In this document: piece after piece, positions 18,201 through 26,144 of the stretch
Layout of the letters: every line of letters begins with the position of its first letter
How positions within the stretch are numbered: position 1 is the first letter of the stretch
NCBI GenBank assembly: GCA_946480715.1
Contig: CAMLKK010000006.1
Location: 1-64,000 of the forward strand
Length of the DNA stretch: 64,000 nt
Reading direction: 5' to 3'
From: an uncultured Bacteriovorax sp.
GTDB lineage: Bacteria; Bdellovibrionota; Bacteriovoracia; Bacteriovoracales; Bacteriovoracaceae
Position numbers and translations under genes: made by a program
The notes under the pieces: model-generated
The model's input: the letters and a program-made list of their open reading frames with translations, nothing else
Databases searched by the model: none
What the model was told of the DNA's origin: nothing

Positions 18201-18221
18201 AACTGCCCTACAATAGTGGTG
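18201..18221 (+). repeat. Left terminal inverted repeat of the IS1-like element
   Basis: Reads AACTGCCCTAC then AATAGTGGTG; it pairs with the inverted copy at 19250-19270, differing only at two central positions. Confidence 0.75.
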
Positions 18222-18330
18222 GATATTAAATTAAATTGACATCAAAAATTGATGGCCAAATAAGCTTTACCAATTTTATTTTCATCACTTCGAACATTTC
18301 GTTGCTAATCAAATTTGCAGTAACATTCAT

Positions 18331-19209
18331 ATGAATGCTGGCTGCCCCAATTCCGACTGCACTTATGTTAATAAAAACGACTTCGTTATGAAGCACGGAT
18401 TCTATTTCCGCAAAGATGACTCACGAAAAATCCAACGCTTTTTGTGTACAAAATGCGGTCGTCGTTTTTCACAATCTACTGCGACACTAGAATGCAAACA
18501 GAAAAAAAGACGCGTGAATCGATTATTGTTCGAACTTCTCGCATCTGGAATTTCCATGCGTCGGTCAGCGCGCATTTTGAAAATCCATCGCACAACTGTT
18601 CATCGAAAATTTCTTTACTTGGCAGAAAAATCGCGCAAAAAAAATGAACTTTTTCTCGAGCAATTGGAAACAACGCCTGTCACACATATGCAGTTCGATG
18701 ACTTAATAACTTCGGTGCATACGAAACTAAAACCACTTTCCGTTACACTTGCTGTCGATGCAAAAAGAAGGTTTATTTTGGGCACGGAAGTTGGCTCTCT
18801 TCCAGCGTTTGGGCATTTGGCGAAACTTTCACGCAAAAAATATGGCCACAGAAAGAATGAACATCGTGAAAAAGTAGATGAGCTGTTTTCGAAAATTGAA
18901 AAGGTTGTCGATCCCGTTGCGCTAATAGAGTCTGATGAACATCAAAATTACAAACCAATCGTGAATCGCTTTTTCCCACAGGCCACTTATCAACAATATA
19001 AAGGAGGACGAGGTGCGATTGTAGGACAAGGCGAACTCAAAAAGCTCAATTATGATCCGCTATTCAAACTTAATCACACATGTGCAATGTTAAGGGCCAA
19101 CATTAATCGACTGATTCGCAAAACTTGGTGTACGACAAAAGATCCAATCATGCTTAAAAAACATCTCGAAATTTATGTCTGTTACCACAATCAGCACTAT
19201 TTAAAATAA
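18331..19209 (+). CDS. IS1-like transposase
   Basis: The N-terminus is a zinc-ribbon-like domain (C5-x-x-x-C9 and later CTKCGRRF), followed by a helix-turn-helix region (SGISMRRSARILKIHRTTVHRKF) and a DDE-type core: QFDDLITS about 128, LIESDEH about 200, then LNHTCAMLRANINRLIRKTW. The layout is that of IS1-family transposases. The position where IS1 has its third acidic residue (ERHN) reads as LNHT here, so catalytic competence is uncertain. Length is 292 aa in one frame, without the programmed frameshift of IS1 itself. Confidence 0.8.
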   Translation: MNAGCPNSDCTYVNKNDFVMKHGFYFRKDDSRKIQRFLCTKCGRRFSQSTATLECKQKKRRVNRLLFELLASGISMRRSARILKIHRTTVHRKFLYLAEKSRKKNELFLEQLETTPVTHMQFDDLITSVHTKLKPLSVTLAVDAKRRFILGTEVGSLPAFGHLAKLSRKKYGHRKNEHREKVDELFSKIEKVVDPVALIESDEHQNYKPIVNRFFPQATYQQYKGGRGAIVGQGELKKLNYDPLFKLNHTCAMLRANINRLIRKTWCTTKDPIMLKKHLEIYVCYHNQHYLK

Positions 19210-19212
19210 AAA

Positions 19213-19245
19213 AAAGGTCATGACTTAAATCATGACCTTTCTCTT
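19213..19245 (+). terminator. Intrinsic terminator at the right end of the IS1-like element
   Basis: An 11-bp perfect stem (AAAGGTCATGA with TCATGACCTTT) and a 6-nt loop lie 4 bases after the transposase stop codon, followed by a T-rich run. The A-rich left flank would let it serve the opposite strand as well. Confidence 0.85.
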
Positions 19246-19249
19246 TTTA

Positions 19250-19270
19250 CACCACTGTAGTAGGGCAGTT
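19250..19270 (-). repeat. Right terminal inverted repeat of the IS1-like element
   Basis: Inverse complement of the left repeat at 19 of 21 positions; its last base lies in the stop codon of the adjacent beta-barrel gene. Confidence 0.75.
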
Positions 19271-19872
19271 TAAAAAGTATAACCAAGAGTTATTCCTACA
19301 AAATCAAAGCTGAATTTTTTATCCACATCAATTGATGGAGGGACAATTGTCCCTGGATAAACTTCTTCATCGATTTTTGCGACTGAGTGATTTACGCCGA
19401 GCCAGTCAATACCAAGCGTGAAATTTTCCCATTGCCATTCATTGCCAATACGAAGTCCCAGGCCTGCATCACGATATTTATATGTGACAGTGGTTTGATG
19501 AGACGTTCTTCGATAGTAAACTGACGGTTGATAATAAAAACTATTACCCACAAATTTTTTATAACCCAGCTTTAAGGCCATGAGACCTTTTCGTCCATCA
19601 TCACCGGTATAATCATGACGTTCACTGTATCTTAAAGTCGCGACAGCGTTTTGCTTTAAGAAAACACCAACTGTGTAACTAAAAATCGGAATGGCAAACT
19701 CAATTCCAGGGCCTAGTGAAAATTGAACACTACGGTTTCGACGATTTTCCATGCTGGTTCCTTCTTCAAATGGAACCTCTTCATGTTCTTTATTTTTTTT
19801 AACATCAGTCACAGTCGCATCTTGAGCGAGAACATTTAAAGGTATTAACAATAGCAGTAAAATTTTTTTCAT
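19270..19872 (-). CDS. Outer-membrane beta-barrel-like protein
   Basis: A Sec signal (MKKILLLLLIPLNVLA) precedes a polar 40-residue stretch and then alternating amphipathic strands (VQFSLGPGIEFAIPIF, NAVATLRYSERHDY, LMALKLGYKKFVG, SFYYQPSVYYRRT, NFTLGIDWLGV) ending in GITLGYTF, a typical C-terminal barrel strand with terminal Phe. About eight strands would fit a small OmpA/OmpW-size barrel. No function is assigned. The stop codon touches the IS1-like element, which could have replaced its original terminator. Confidence 0.75.
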   Translation of the reverse strand: MKKILLLLLIPLNVLAQDATVTDVKKNKEHEEVPFEEGTSMENRRNRSVQFSLGPGIEFAIPIFSYTVGVFLKQNAVATLRYSERHDYTGDDGRKGLMALKLGYKKFVGNSFYYQPSVYYRRTSHQTTVTYKYRDAGLGLRIGNEWQWENFTLGIDWLGVNHSVAKIDEEVYPGTIVPPSIDVDKKFSFDFVGITLGYTF

Positions 19873-20025
19873 CCTTCACCTCTTTTCATAATGCTATATA
19901 AATGTGAGTGGCCAGATCAATGCCGTACGCTTTCAAAATATTGGACTTTTTTAATTAGCAAAAAACCTGAGGCATTGAGGTTGCATTTATACATTTGCAT
20001 AAATGACACAAACATTGAGGTGCGT

Positions 20026-21171
20026 GTGGAAAAAAAGTTTATCGATAGTAGAAAACAGACGGAAGAACTGTGCCGTCCGCTGGAAATTGAAGATTATGTT
20101 GTTCAACCCCATGCAGATATAAGTCCCCCGAAGTGGCATTTAGGGCATACAACTTGGTTCCTGGAAGAATTGATTCTCAATAAATTTACTGATGACTATC
20201 AATTCTATAATCCTGCGCTTAGAAAAATTTATAATTCTTATTATAAAGGATTGGGAGAACATTGGGTGCAGGGCAAGCGTGGTGAGCTTTCACGTCCTAC
20301 TGTAAAAGAAGTCTATGCATATCGTGCTCATATAGATGAAAAAATTCATGATCTTTTACAGCGTAAAAAAAATGATCCTCAATTGTTGAGAATAGTTGAA
20401 GTCGCCATCAATCATGAAGAACAACATCAAGAATTGTTGATGATGGATATAAAAAACATACTCGCAACGAATCCTCTCAATGTGGCCTACTCAGAAAAAA
20501 AGAGAATGGCAAATCATCAAAAAGATAAAAACTGGTACTCATTTAATGAAGGTCTTTATGAGATTGGATTTAAGGGAGACCAATTTTCCTATGATATAGA
20601 AAATCCTCGGCATCGAAAATTTCTGCATGCTTTTAAGATTTCTTCTATGCTTGTCACTAATAGAGACTACTTAGAGTTTATCAATGACGGTGGTTATCGA
20701 AATCCCAAATTATGGCTAAGCAAGGGTCTTGATTGGGTTAACGAAGAAAAGATTAAGTCACCTCTTTATTGGTCTTTCGAAAATGACAAATGGTTTGAAT
20801 ACACCTTAAGTGGAAAGCATGAATTAAACCTCGATGCCCCAGTCATGCATGTGAGTTATTATGAAGCCGATGCTTATGCTCGTTGGAAAGGTAAACGATT
20901 ACCTACTGAAGAAGAATTCGAAGTGGCCCAGTTGGGAAAACAAGAGTTGTGGTGTTGGACCAAGAGTTCTTTTTCTCCTTATCCCGGTTATCGTCCTTTT
21001 AATGGAGAGATCGCCGAGTATAACGGAAAATTCATGTGCAACCAATTTGTCATGAAAGGCGGTTGTTTCGCCACTCCTGAAGGGCATTATCGCCCTTCGT
21101 ATAGAAACTTTTATGAACCTCATCAACGTTGGATGTTTTCAGGAATACTTTTAGCGGAGGATCGTCTATGA
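20026..21171 (+). CDS. egtB: EgtB-like sulfoxide synthase
   Basis: A non-heme iron enzyme that joins cysteine or gamma-glutamylcysteine to trimethylhistidine in ergothioneine synthesis. The N-terminal DinB-like domain has WHLGH (His41) and the iron motif HEEQHQE (His130, His134, Glu136 of HxxxHxE); the C-terminal formylglycine-enzyme-like domain runs from about 200 with LPTEEEFEVAQ and MKGGCFATP and PSYRNFY. The start is taken as GTG 20026, preceded by GAGG at 20017-20020; an upstream ATG at 19891 would add 45 unlike residues and leave 18 bp to the divergent gene. It overlaps egtD by ATGA. Confidence 0.85.
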   Translation: MEKKFIDSRKQTEELCRPLEIEDYVVQPHADISPPKWHLGHTTWFLEELILNKFTDDYQFYNPALRKIYNSYYKGLGEHWVQGKRGELSRPTVKEVYAYRAHIDEKIHDLLQRKKNDPQLLRIVEVAINHEEQHQELLMMDIKNILATNPLNVAYSEKKRMANHQKDKNWYSFNEGLYEIGFKGDQFSYDIENPRHRKFLHAFKISSMLVTNRDYLEFINDGGYRNPKLWLSKGLDWVNEEKIKSPLYWSFENDKWFEYTLSGKHELNLDAPVMHVSYYEADAYARWKGKRLPTEEEFEVAQLGKQELWCWTKSSFSPYPGYRPFNGEIAEYNGKFMCNQFVMKGGCFATPEGHYRPSYRNFYEPHQRWMFSGILLAEDRL

Positions 21172-22154
21172 AAATGATAAATTTGGGATTTAATCAAAAA
21201 ACTAATCTGGATAATGAGAAGACGACATTTGCTGAGGATGTACGAAAAGGTTTGAGCTCTTCTCCTAAAAAAATTTCTTCTAAATACTTTTATGATGATG
21301 AGGGAAGCCGGATTTTTCAACAAATCACTAAGCTCGACGAGTATTATCTCACACGCAGTGAGTTCGAGATCATTGAAACTCATAAAGATCAAATTCCAGA
21401 TGTTCTTGGAGAAAAAGAAATTGATATTGTGGAATTGGGAGTGGGAGACGGTCATAAAACAAAAATGCTTATTGAAGGATTTTTAAAGAAAAATATTAAG
21501 GTGAGATTTTATCCAATCGATATTTCTGTTGAAGCACTTGAACTCCTGAAGAAAAATGTTGAAGAGTTTAAAGATTTAGAGATTGAAGCTGTCGCCGCCG
21601 AATATCTTGAAGGTCTCAAATATGTTCGGGCAAATTCTAATAGAAGACAAATCGTTCTTTTTCTAGGATCCAATATTGGTAACTTTGATAGAAGTGAAGA
21701 AAAAGAATTTATTAGCAATCTGAGATCACAAATGAAACAAGATGATTATTTATTCATCGGTTTTGATTTGAAAAAAGATATCCAGATATTAATGAAGGCC
21801 TATAGTGATAGTGAAGGTGTCACTGCTCATTTCAATCTCAATTTACTTAAGAGAATGAATGATGAATTAGGGGGAAATTTTAATCTGAATAATTTTCGTC
21901 ATTATGCTCAATACAATGCACTTTTAGGAGCAATGGAGAGTTACCTCATTTCCACTGTGGATCAAAAAGTAACGCTCAATAAACTTGGTGAAACATTTTC
22001 ATTTGAAGCCTTTGAACCTATCCATATGGAGTATTCATTCAAATTTTCTGAAAAAGATATTCAGCAACTATCAAAAGAAACAGGTTTCACCCAAGTTAAA
22101 AATTTTACTGATCGGAATCACTACTATGTTGATTCACTCTGGCAGAAGCAGTAA
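21168..22154 (+). CDS. egtD: Histidine N-alpha-methyltransferase EgtD
   Basis: A SAM-dependent methyltransferase of the EgtD/DUF2260 family that trimethylates histidine to hercynine. Typical features are KYFYDDEGSRIFQQI (about 40-55), EYYLTRSE (59-66), the SAM loop VELGVGDGHKT (about 89-99), FLGSNIGNFDR (about 156-166) and the C-terminal EYSFKFSE. GCGGAGG at 21154-21160 precedes the ATG at 21168, and the start overlaps the egtB stop, showing a two-gene operon. No egtA, egtC or egtE is next to it, so the later steps must be encoded elsewhere or done by other enzymes. Confidence 0.9.
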   Translation: MKMINLGFNQKTNLDNEKTTFAEDVRKGLSSSPKKISSKYFYDDEGSRIFQQITKLDEYYLTRSEFEIIETHKDQIPDVLGEKEIDIVELGVGDGHKTKMLIEGFLKKNIKVRFYPIDISVEALELLKKNVEEFKDLEIEAVAAEYLEGLKYVRANSNRRQIVLFLGSNIGNFDRSEEKEFISNLRSQMKQDDYLFIGFDLKKDIQILMKAYSDSEGVTAHFNLNLLKRMNDELGGNFNLNNFRHYAQYNALLGAMESYLISTVDQKVTLNKLGETFSFEAFEPIHMEYSFKFSEKDIQQLSKETGFTQVKNFTDRNHYYVDSLWQKQ

Positions 22155-22155
22155 T

Positions 22156-23286
22156 TTACTTCGCACATAAACTGGGTTTGAGTGCCGCTTCGGGTTCGAT
22201 TCGAGAGCGAGAACCATACATGGATGCGACGTGATTAAGCACTTCGCGCGATCCATTGCTTCCAACAGGATTTAAAGTTGCACCATCTCGGAATGTAGGA
22301 GTGTAACCTACACCGAAAATTTTGGCCTTAGCACCTGTCGCTTTAGAAAGTCCAAGATAGGCTACAGGGCCCGTTTTGCGGGCGACTCCGGCCTGTCCAG
22401 CAACAAAATTACCTAAAGAGTAGAGGATGAATGTTTCTCTGTTATCCGTAGTGACGTATTTCTCCCATGGTTGAAGGACATGCGGATGCGAACCGATGAC
22501 GGCCAGAGCTCCAGCTTCTAAAAATTTTCTGGCCCACGATTTTTGATAGTCCTCAGGTGTGTGGCGATATTCAACTCCCCAGTGCGGAAGAACGATGACT
22601 GCATCGATACCTGGTCTTGATCTTAAATCACGAATTGTTCCAAGAACTTTTTCTTTAAAGCACGAAACAATTTGTCCATCGTTGTCGGGAATTCCGTTTG
22701 TGCTTTCAGTACACGCGAGAAATGCAACATTGATATTATTGATGCGTGCTACTGAATAAGTATTGGCCATAGGTTCATCACTATGACGACTTCCGGTGGT
22801 TGCAAGATCTACATTTCTTGCAGCTTCAATTGTTTTATCAACACCGATGGAGAAACGATCCATACTGTGGTTATTTGCGGTTTGGATCATGTCGTATCCG
22901 GAAGATTTTAAATCAGACAGAATTCTTGGATGATAATTGAATAAGAAATTTGTTCCTGAATAAACGCGACCATCATAAACAAAACCGATATCTCCTTGAT
23001 CGCGTCCATTGCTATCTATGCCCATCGCTGAGGGACCTTCCAGATTGGCGAGCGAAAAATCTGCTTTTTGAATCAATGGATCTGTTTTCTTCCAGATCTG
23101 GGAGAAGTGTTTTGTATCGGAGACGACGACTTGATAGAGAGCTTTATGGATGAGCACATCTCCTACAAAAGAAATGGTGGCCTCTGTATTGTCTTTCGAG
23201 CAATGAGTGGAGAAAAGAATGTCCTTTTCACCTGCGGATGCTCCGCTAATGAGTGAGAGTGATAATAACCAAAATGGAAATTTCAT
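22156..23286 (-). CDS. Exported CapA / PgsA-like metallophosphatase-fold protein
   Basis: A Sec signal (MKFPFWLLSLSLISGASA) precedes a PGA_cap domain (residues about 29-330) related to CapA of Bacillus poly-gamma-glutamate capsule synthesis. Visible family motifs are VGDVLIHK, ANLEGP, TANNHSMDR, LPHWGVEY and VIGSHPHVLQP, which form the calcineurin-like dimetal site. The start at 23286 has AAAGGA upstream; the reading frame extends further but into the divergent gene's promoter. No other capsule genes are nearby, so the role is open. Confidence 0.9.
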   Translation of the reverse strand: MKFPFWLLSLSLISGASAGEKDILFSTHCSKDNTEATISFVGDVLIHKALYQVVVSDTKHFSQIWKKTDPLIQKADFSLANLEGPSAMGIDSNGRDQGDIGFVYDGRVYSGTNFLFNYHPRILSDLKSSGYDMIQTANNHSMDRFSIGVDKTIEAARNVDLATTGSRHSDEPMANTYSVARINNINVAFLACTESTNGIPDNDGQIVSCFKEKVLGTIRDLRSRPGIDAVIVLPHWGVEYRHTPEDYQKSWARKFLEAGALAVIGSHPHVLQPWEKYVTTDNRETFILYSLGNFVAGQAGVARKTGPVAYLGLSKATGAKAKIFGVGYTPTFRDGATLNPVGSNGSREVLNHVASMYGSRSRIEPEAALKPSLCAK

Positions 23287-23428
23287 GCTGAATCCTTTGT
23301 TGAGCATAGAAGTTGAGTAAACTAACCTTGAGTCAAAACAAAATGAAAGTGACTGTTGGCCATCTCGTCGCGCATGTCTGGCATTTGCATTGCACTTCTT
23401 TAATGTGCATAAGGCGAAAGAGGTTTTC

Positions 23429-24484
23429 ATGCCATACATCCATACTGTAGCGACTCAATTTCCACGACATTTAACGTCTCAGGAAGAGGTTCTGTCTGTT
23501 GTCACACAGCTCTGGCCGGACAAGAGAATTGAGCTTGAACAATTTTTTAATTCTTCAGGTGTACGTCAACGATCGTTTGTGAAACTACTCGGTGAATATA
23601 AAGATCTTGGTGACTTTGGAAAACGTAATGTTGAATGGAAAAAAAATGCCGTCGAACTACAAAAAAATAATATTGAAAAAATTTTAACAGCTAATAAGAT
23701 CCGCTCAGAAGATTTGGGGCTTATTGCATCTGTTAATACAACTGGTTTATGTGTTCCAAGTTTAGAGGCATTGCTTTTAAATAAGTGCTCACTTTCATCT
23801 CACATCAAACGCCTGCCCATTTTTGGGCTAGGATGTTTAGGTGGAGTCGCAGGAATTAATCGCGTGAACGATTATCTTATGGGACATCCAAATGAATGCG
23901 CCTTAGTTCTGGTGACAGAACTTTGTTCTCTCACATTTCAATTTACAGATCATTCAATTGCCAACGCTGTGGGAACAGCACTTTTTGGTGATGGAGCGGG
24001 AGCTGTTCTTTTGTTAGGGGACAACCATCGTCTCGCCAATCATTCACCGTTAGAAGTTTTGGCGACTAAAAGTCATTTCTATCATGAGACGGAAAATCTC
24101 ATGGGATGGAGTATGGTTGAAAATGGATTTCAAATAATGCTTTCACCTGACATTCCAAAATTGGTTAAAGAAAATCTCGGTAAAAATTTGCAGACATTTG
24201 TTCATGAATGCGGCTATGAACTTAATGATATAGATTTTTTTGTGGCCCATCCGGGTGGTCCAAAAGTTTTGGAAGCTATGATGGAATCGCTTAAAATAAA
24301 AAAAGAAACGATTGCGCTTAGTTGGGAAAGTTTAGCGGATCATGGAAACGTTTCAGCTGTTTCAGTCATTGATGTTCTCAAACGTACACTTGAAAAAAAT
24401 AATATTAGAAAAGGATGTGTCGGAGTCATGCTGGCCATGGGGCCTGCCTTTGCTCTTGAGATGACGATGGTGAAAAAATGTTAA
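23429..24484 (+). CDS. Type III polyketide synthase
   Basis: A 351-residue chalcone-synthase-like enzyme with the catalytic triad Cys136 (GLGCLGG), His274 (VAHPGG) and Asn307 (DHGNVSA). Bacterial members extend long-chain acyl-CoA with malonyl-CoA to alkylresorcinols or alkylpyrones. The start is ATG 23429 with AAAGAGG just ahead; an in-frame ATG at 23390 would add residues without family likeness. The adjacent methyltransferase gene begins within its last codons, the same order as bpsA-bpsB of Bacillus subtilis, which make alkylpyrone methyl ethers. Confidence 0.92.
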   Translation: MPYIHTVATQFPRHLTSQEEVLSVVTQLWPDKRIELEQFFNSSGVRQRSFVKLLGEYKDLGDFGKRNVEWKKNAVELQKNNIEKILTANKIRSEDLGLIASVNTTGLCVPSLEALLLNKCSLSSHIKRLPIFGLGCLGGVAGINRVNDYLMGHPNECALVLVTELCSLTFQFTDHSIANAVGTALFGDGAGAVLLLGDNHRLANHSPLEVLATKSHFYHETENLMGWSMVENGFQIMLSPDIPKLVKENLGKNLQTFVHECGYELNDIDFFVAHPGGPKVLEAMMESLKIKKETIALSWESLADHGNVSAVSVIDVLKRTLEKNNIRKGCVGVMLAMGPAFALEMTMVKKC

Positions 24485-25059
24485 GAATGAATATAATTAT
24501 TCTCGCTGCCTATATGATTGAACGATTGCTTGAATTGTTTGTGAGCTATCGTAACAAAAAAGAATTGGAACAGGAGATGACTGTCGAAGTGCTGGATCCA
24601 AAAGAATCTATTCAGATGAAATTCTTCCATATTATGTGGTTCGGTGCACTTTTCATTGAATCAACTGTTATCGGAAAAATGAATGACGGAATTTTTCTCT
24701 ACTTTATTATCTTTGTTTTAGTTCTGGCCCAAATTTTAAGATGGACATGCATTTTCACCTTAGGAAAATATTGGTCAGTCGATGTGTATCGAATGGATTC
24801 GCATCCTATTATCACAGAGGGGCCTTATGCGCGTATAAAACACCCTAATTATCTTGCAGTTGTGACTGAGTTCTTTTTTCTCCCACTTCTATTAGGAAGT
24901 TTTTATACAATGTTCATTGGTTCAATCCTCAACATACTTATCTTAAAACGTAGAGTGGCCATAGAAGAAAAAGCGCTCTTAGAACAATCATTGGCAGACC
25001 GACAAAACTACAGACAAAAGTTTAAAAAGAAGAGGGGCTTTATTCCACTTTCGCATTAA
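24478..25059 (+). CDS. Isoprenylcysteine carboxyl methyltransferase-like (PKS tailoring)
   Basis: An integral membrane methyltransferase of the ICMT/PEMT fold, about four to five membrane helices, with the SAM-binding signature ITEGPYARIKHPNYLAV at residues 111-127 and a basic C-terminal helix. In bps and srs operons such a protein O-methylates the alkylpyrone or alkylresorcinol made by the neighbouring type III synthase, and the 7-bp overlap here argues for the same job. Either ATG 24478 or ATG 24487 may start it. Confidence 0.85.
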   Translation: MLRMNIIILAAYMIERLLELFVSYRNKKELEQEMTVEVLDPKESIQMKFFHIMWFGALFIESTVIGKMNDGIFLYFIIFVLVLAQILRWTCIFTLGKYWSVDVYRMDSHPIITEGPYARIKHPNYLAVVTEFFFLPLLLGSFYTMFIGSILNILILKRRVAIEEKALLEQSLADRQNYRQKFKKKRGFIPLSH

Positions 25060-25078
25060 AGATGATAAAGTTTCCCTC

Positions 25079-26071
25079 ATGTTGCTCAATCTGTTTTACC
25101 ATCCTGAAAATGATCTCGTCCTTCCGGATTATGGAATCACTATTCCTGTAGCTCCAGACCGCGCATTAAAAGCGTTTAATGAAGTTAAAAAAATTCAGCC
25201 GCAAGTGCAGTATTGTGATTTAGAAAATATCTCTTTGTTTACGGCCGAAGATCTCATGCGAGTGCATGACAAACAGTATGTTGATAAACTTTTTGGAACT
25301 GAAGCAGAGCTCACACGTGAGATTATGACTTGTTTTGAGCTCGTCAAAGCTGATGGCAGTTATCATCGTTATTTTCCCGATCAAGCAAAGAAAAAATTAA
25401 CAGATGCTTTCCTTGTGATTTTAAGAAGAGCATCGACAACCTACCATTCATCATTAAAAGCACTGGAAACGGGTTTTAGTTATCACCTCGGAGGCGGAAG
25501 CCATCATGCTATGAGTTTTGGTGGAAGAGGTTTTGGTTTGATCAATGATATCGTCATCACACTTCGCAAAATGCAGGCACAGAAAAAAATACAAACGGCC
25601 TGGGTTGTTGACGTCGATGCCCATAAAGGTGATGGAACCAGCGAACTGACAAAAAACGATTCATCCATTATTACACTTAGTATTCATATGGAAAAAGGAT
25701 GGCCGTTGGAGGAAGGTGATCCGGCAACTGATCCATGGTTTATTCCTTCTGATGTAGAAATTCCTGTCGGTGAAAATCAGTCGCGAGAATACCTAAAACT
25801 TCTCGAGAATGGATTAAAAAAACTTGAGCATGATTTTCCCCGTCCTGATCTTGTTCTCATTGTGAATGGCGCTGATCCGTATGAACATGACGAACTTCAA
25901 AGTTCGGGACTTATTAAACTCACCAAAGAAGAGATGCTTCAAAGAGATCTCATGCTCTACAATTTTTTTAATGAACGAAAAATTCCTCAGTCATACGTTA
26001 TGTCGGGCGGCTATGGACAACGAACATGGGAAATCTACGCTCAATTTCTGACTTCATTAGCGTTAACCTAA
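25079..26071 (+). CDS. Histone-deacetylase-fold zinc hydrolase
   Basis: A class of arginase-like zinc amidohydrolases that includes HDACs, acetoin-utilisation AcuC and acetylpolyamine amidohydrolases. Visible are GGGSHHAM (paired catalytic histidines), GFGLINDIVI, VVDVDAHKGDGT (zinc aspartate and histidine), VNGADPYEHD (second aspartate) and VMSGGYG near the end. Length 330 aa is standard. In bacteria the substrate is often a small acetylated amine or lysine; which one is not evident here. It lies 19 bp after the methyltransferase gene and may be cotranscribed. Confidence 0.88.
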   Translation: MLLNLFYHPENDLVLPDYGITIPVAPDRALKAFNEVKKIQPQVQYCDLENISLFTAEDLMRVHDKQYVDKLFGTEAELTREIMTCFELVKADGSYHRYFPDQAKKKLTDAFLVILRRASTTYHSSLKALETGFSYHLGGGSHHAMSFGGRGFGLINDIVITLRKMQAQKKIQTAWVVDVDAHKGDGTSELTKNDSSIITLSIHMEKGWPLEEGDPATDPWFIPSDVEIPVGENQSREYLKLLENGLKKLEHDFPRPDLVLIVNGADPYEHDELQSSGLIKLTKEEMLQRDLMLYNFFNERKIPQSYVMSGGYGQRTWEIYAQFLTSLALT

Positions 26072-26144
26072 TGCGAAACGCTTGCCACGTCGTGCCTGCG
26101 CAGGCATTCTAGTGCCCATTAAAAACATTATAGGATTTAGATAA

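Larger units (their letters stand above)
18201..19270 (+). mobile_element. IS1-like insertion element, about 1.07 kb
   Basis: A single transposase gene is framed by 21-bp imperfect inverted repeats (19 of 21 matching) at 18201-18221 and 19250-19270. The element fills the whole gap between the desaturase stop codon and the stop codon of the convergent beta-barrel gene, so it interrupts neither. I see no convincing target-site duplication, which argues for an old insertion. A terminator hairpin lies inside the right end. Confidence 0.75.

Noticed and set aside
18444..18836. Several 60-75-codon frames inside the transposase gene
   Set aside because: Shadow frames; the single 292-codon frame holds all motifs and needs no frameshift.
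19891..20025. ATG-initiated 45-residue extension of EgtB
   Set aside because: It would leave 18 bp for both divergent promoters, has no ribosome site and no family likeness; GTG 20026 is favoured.
26093..26106. TGCCTGCGCAGGCA, a 14-bp perfect palindrome before the MFS gene
   Set aside because: No loop and no second copy seen; noted as a possible regulatory site only, too weak to call.
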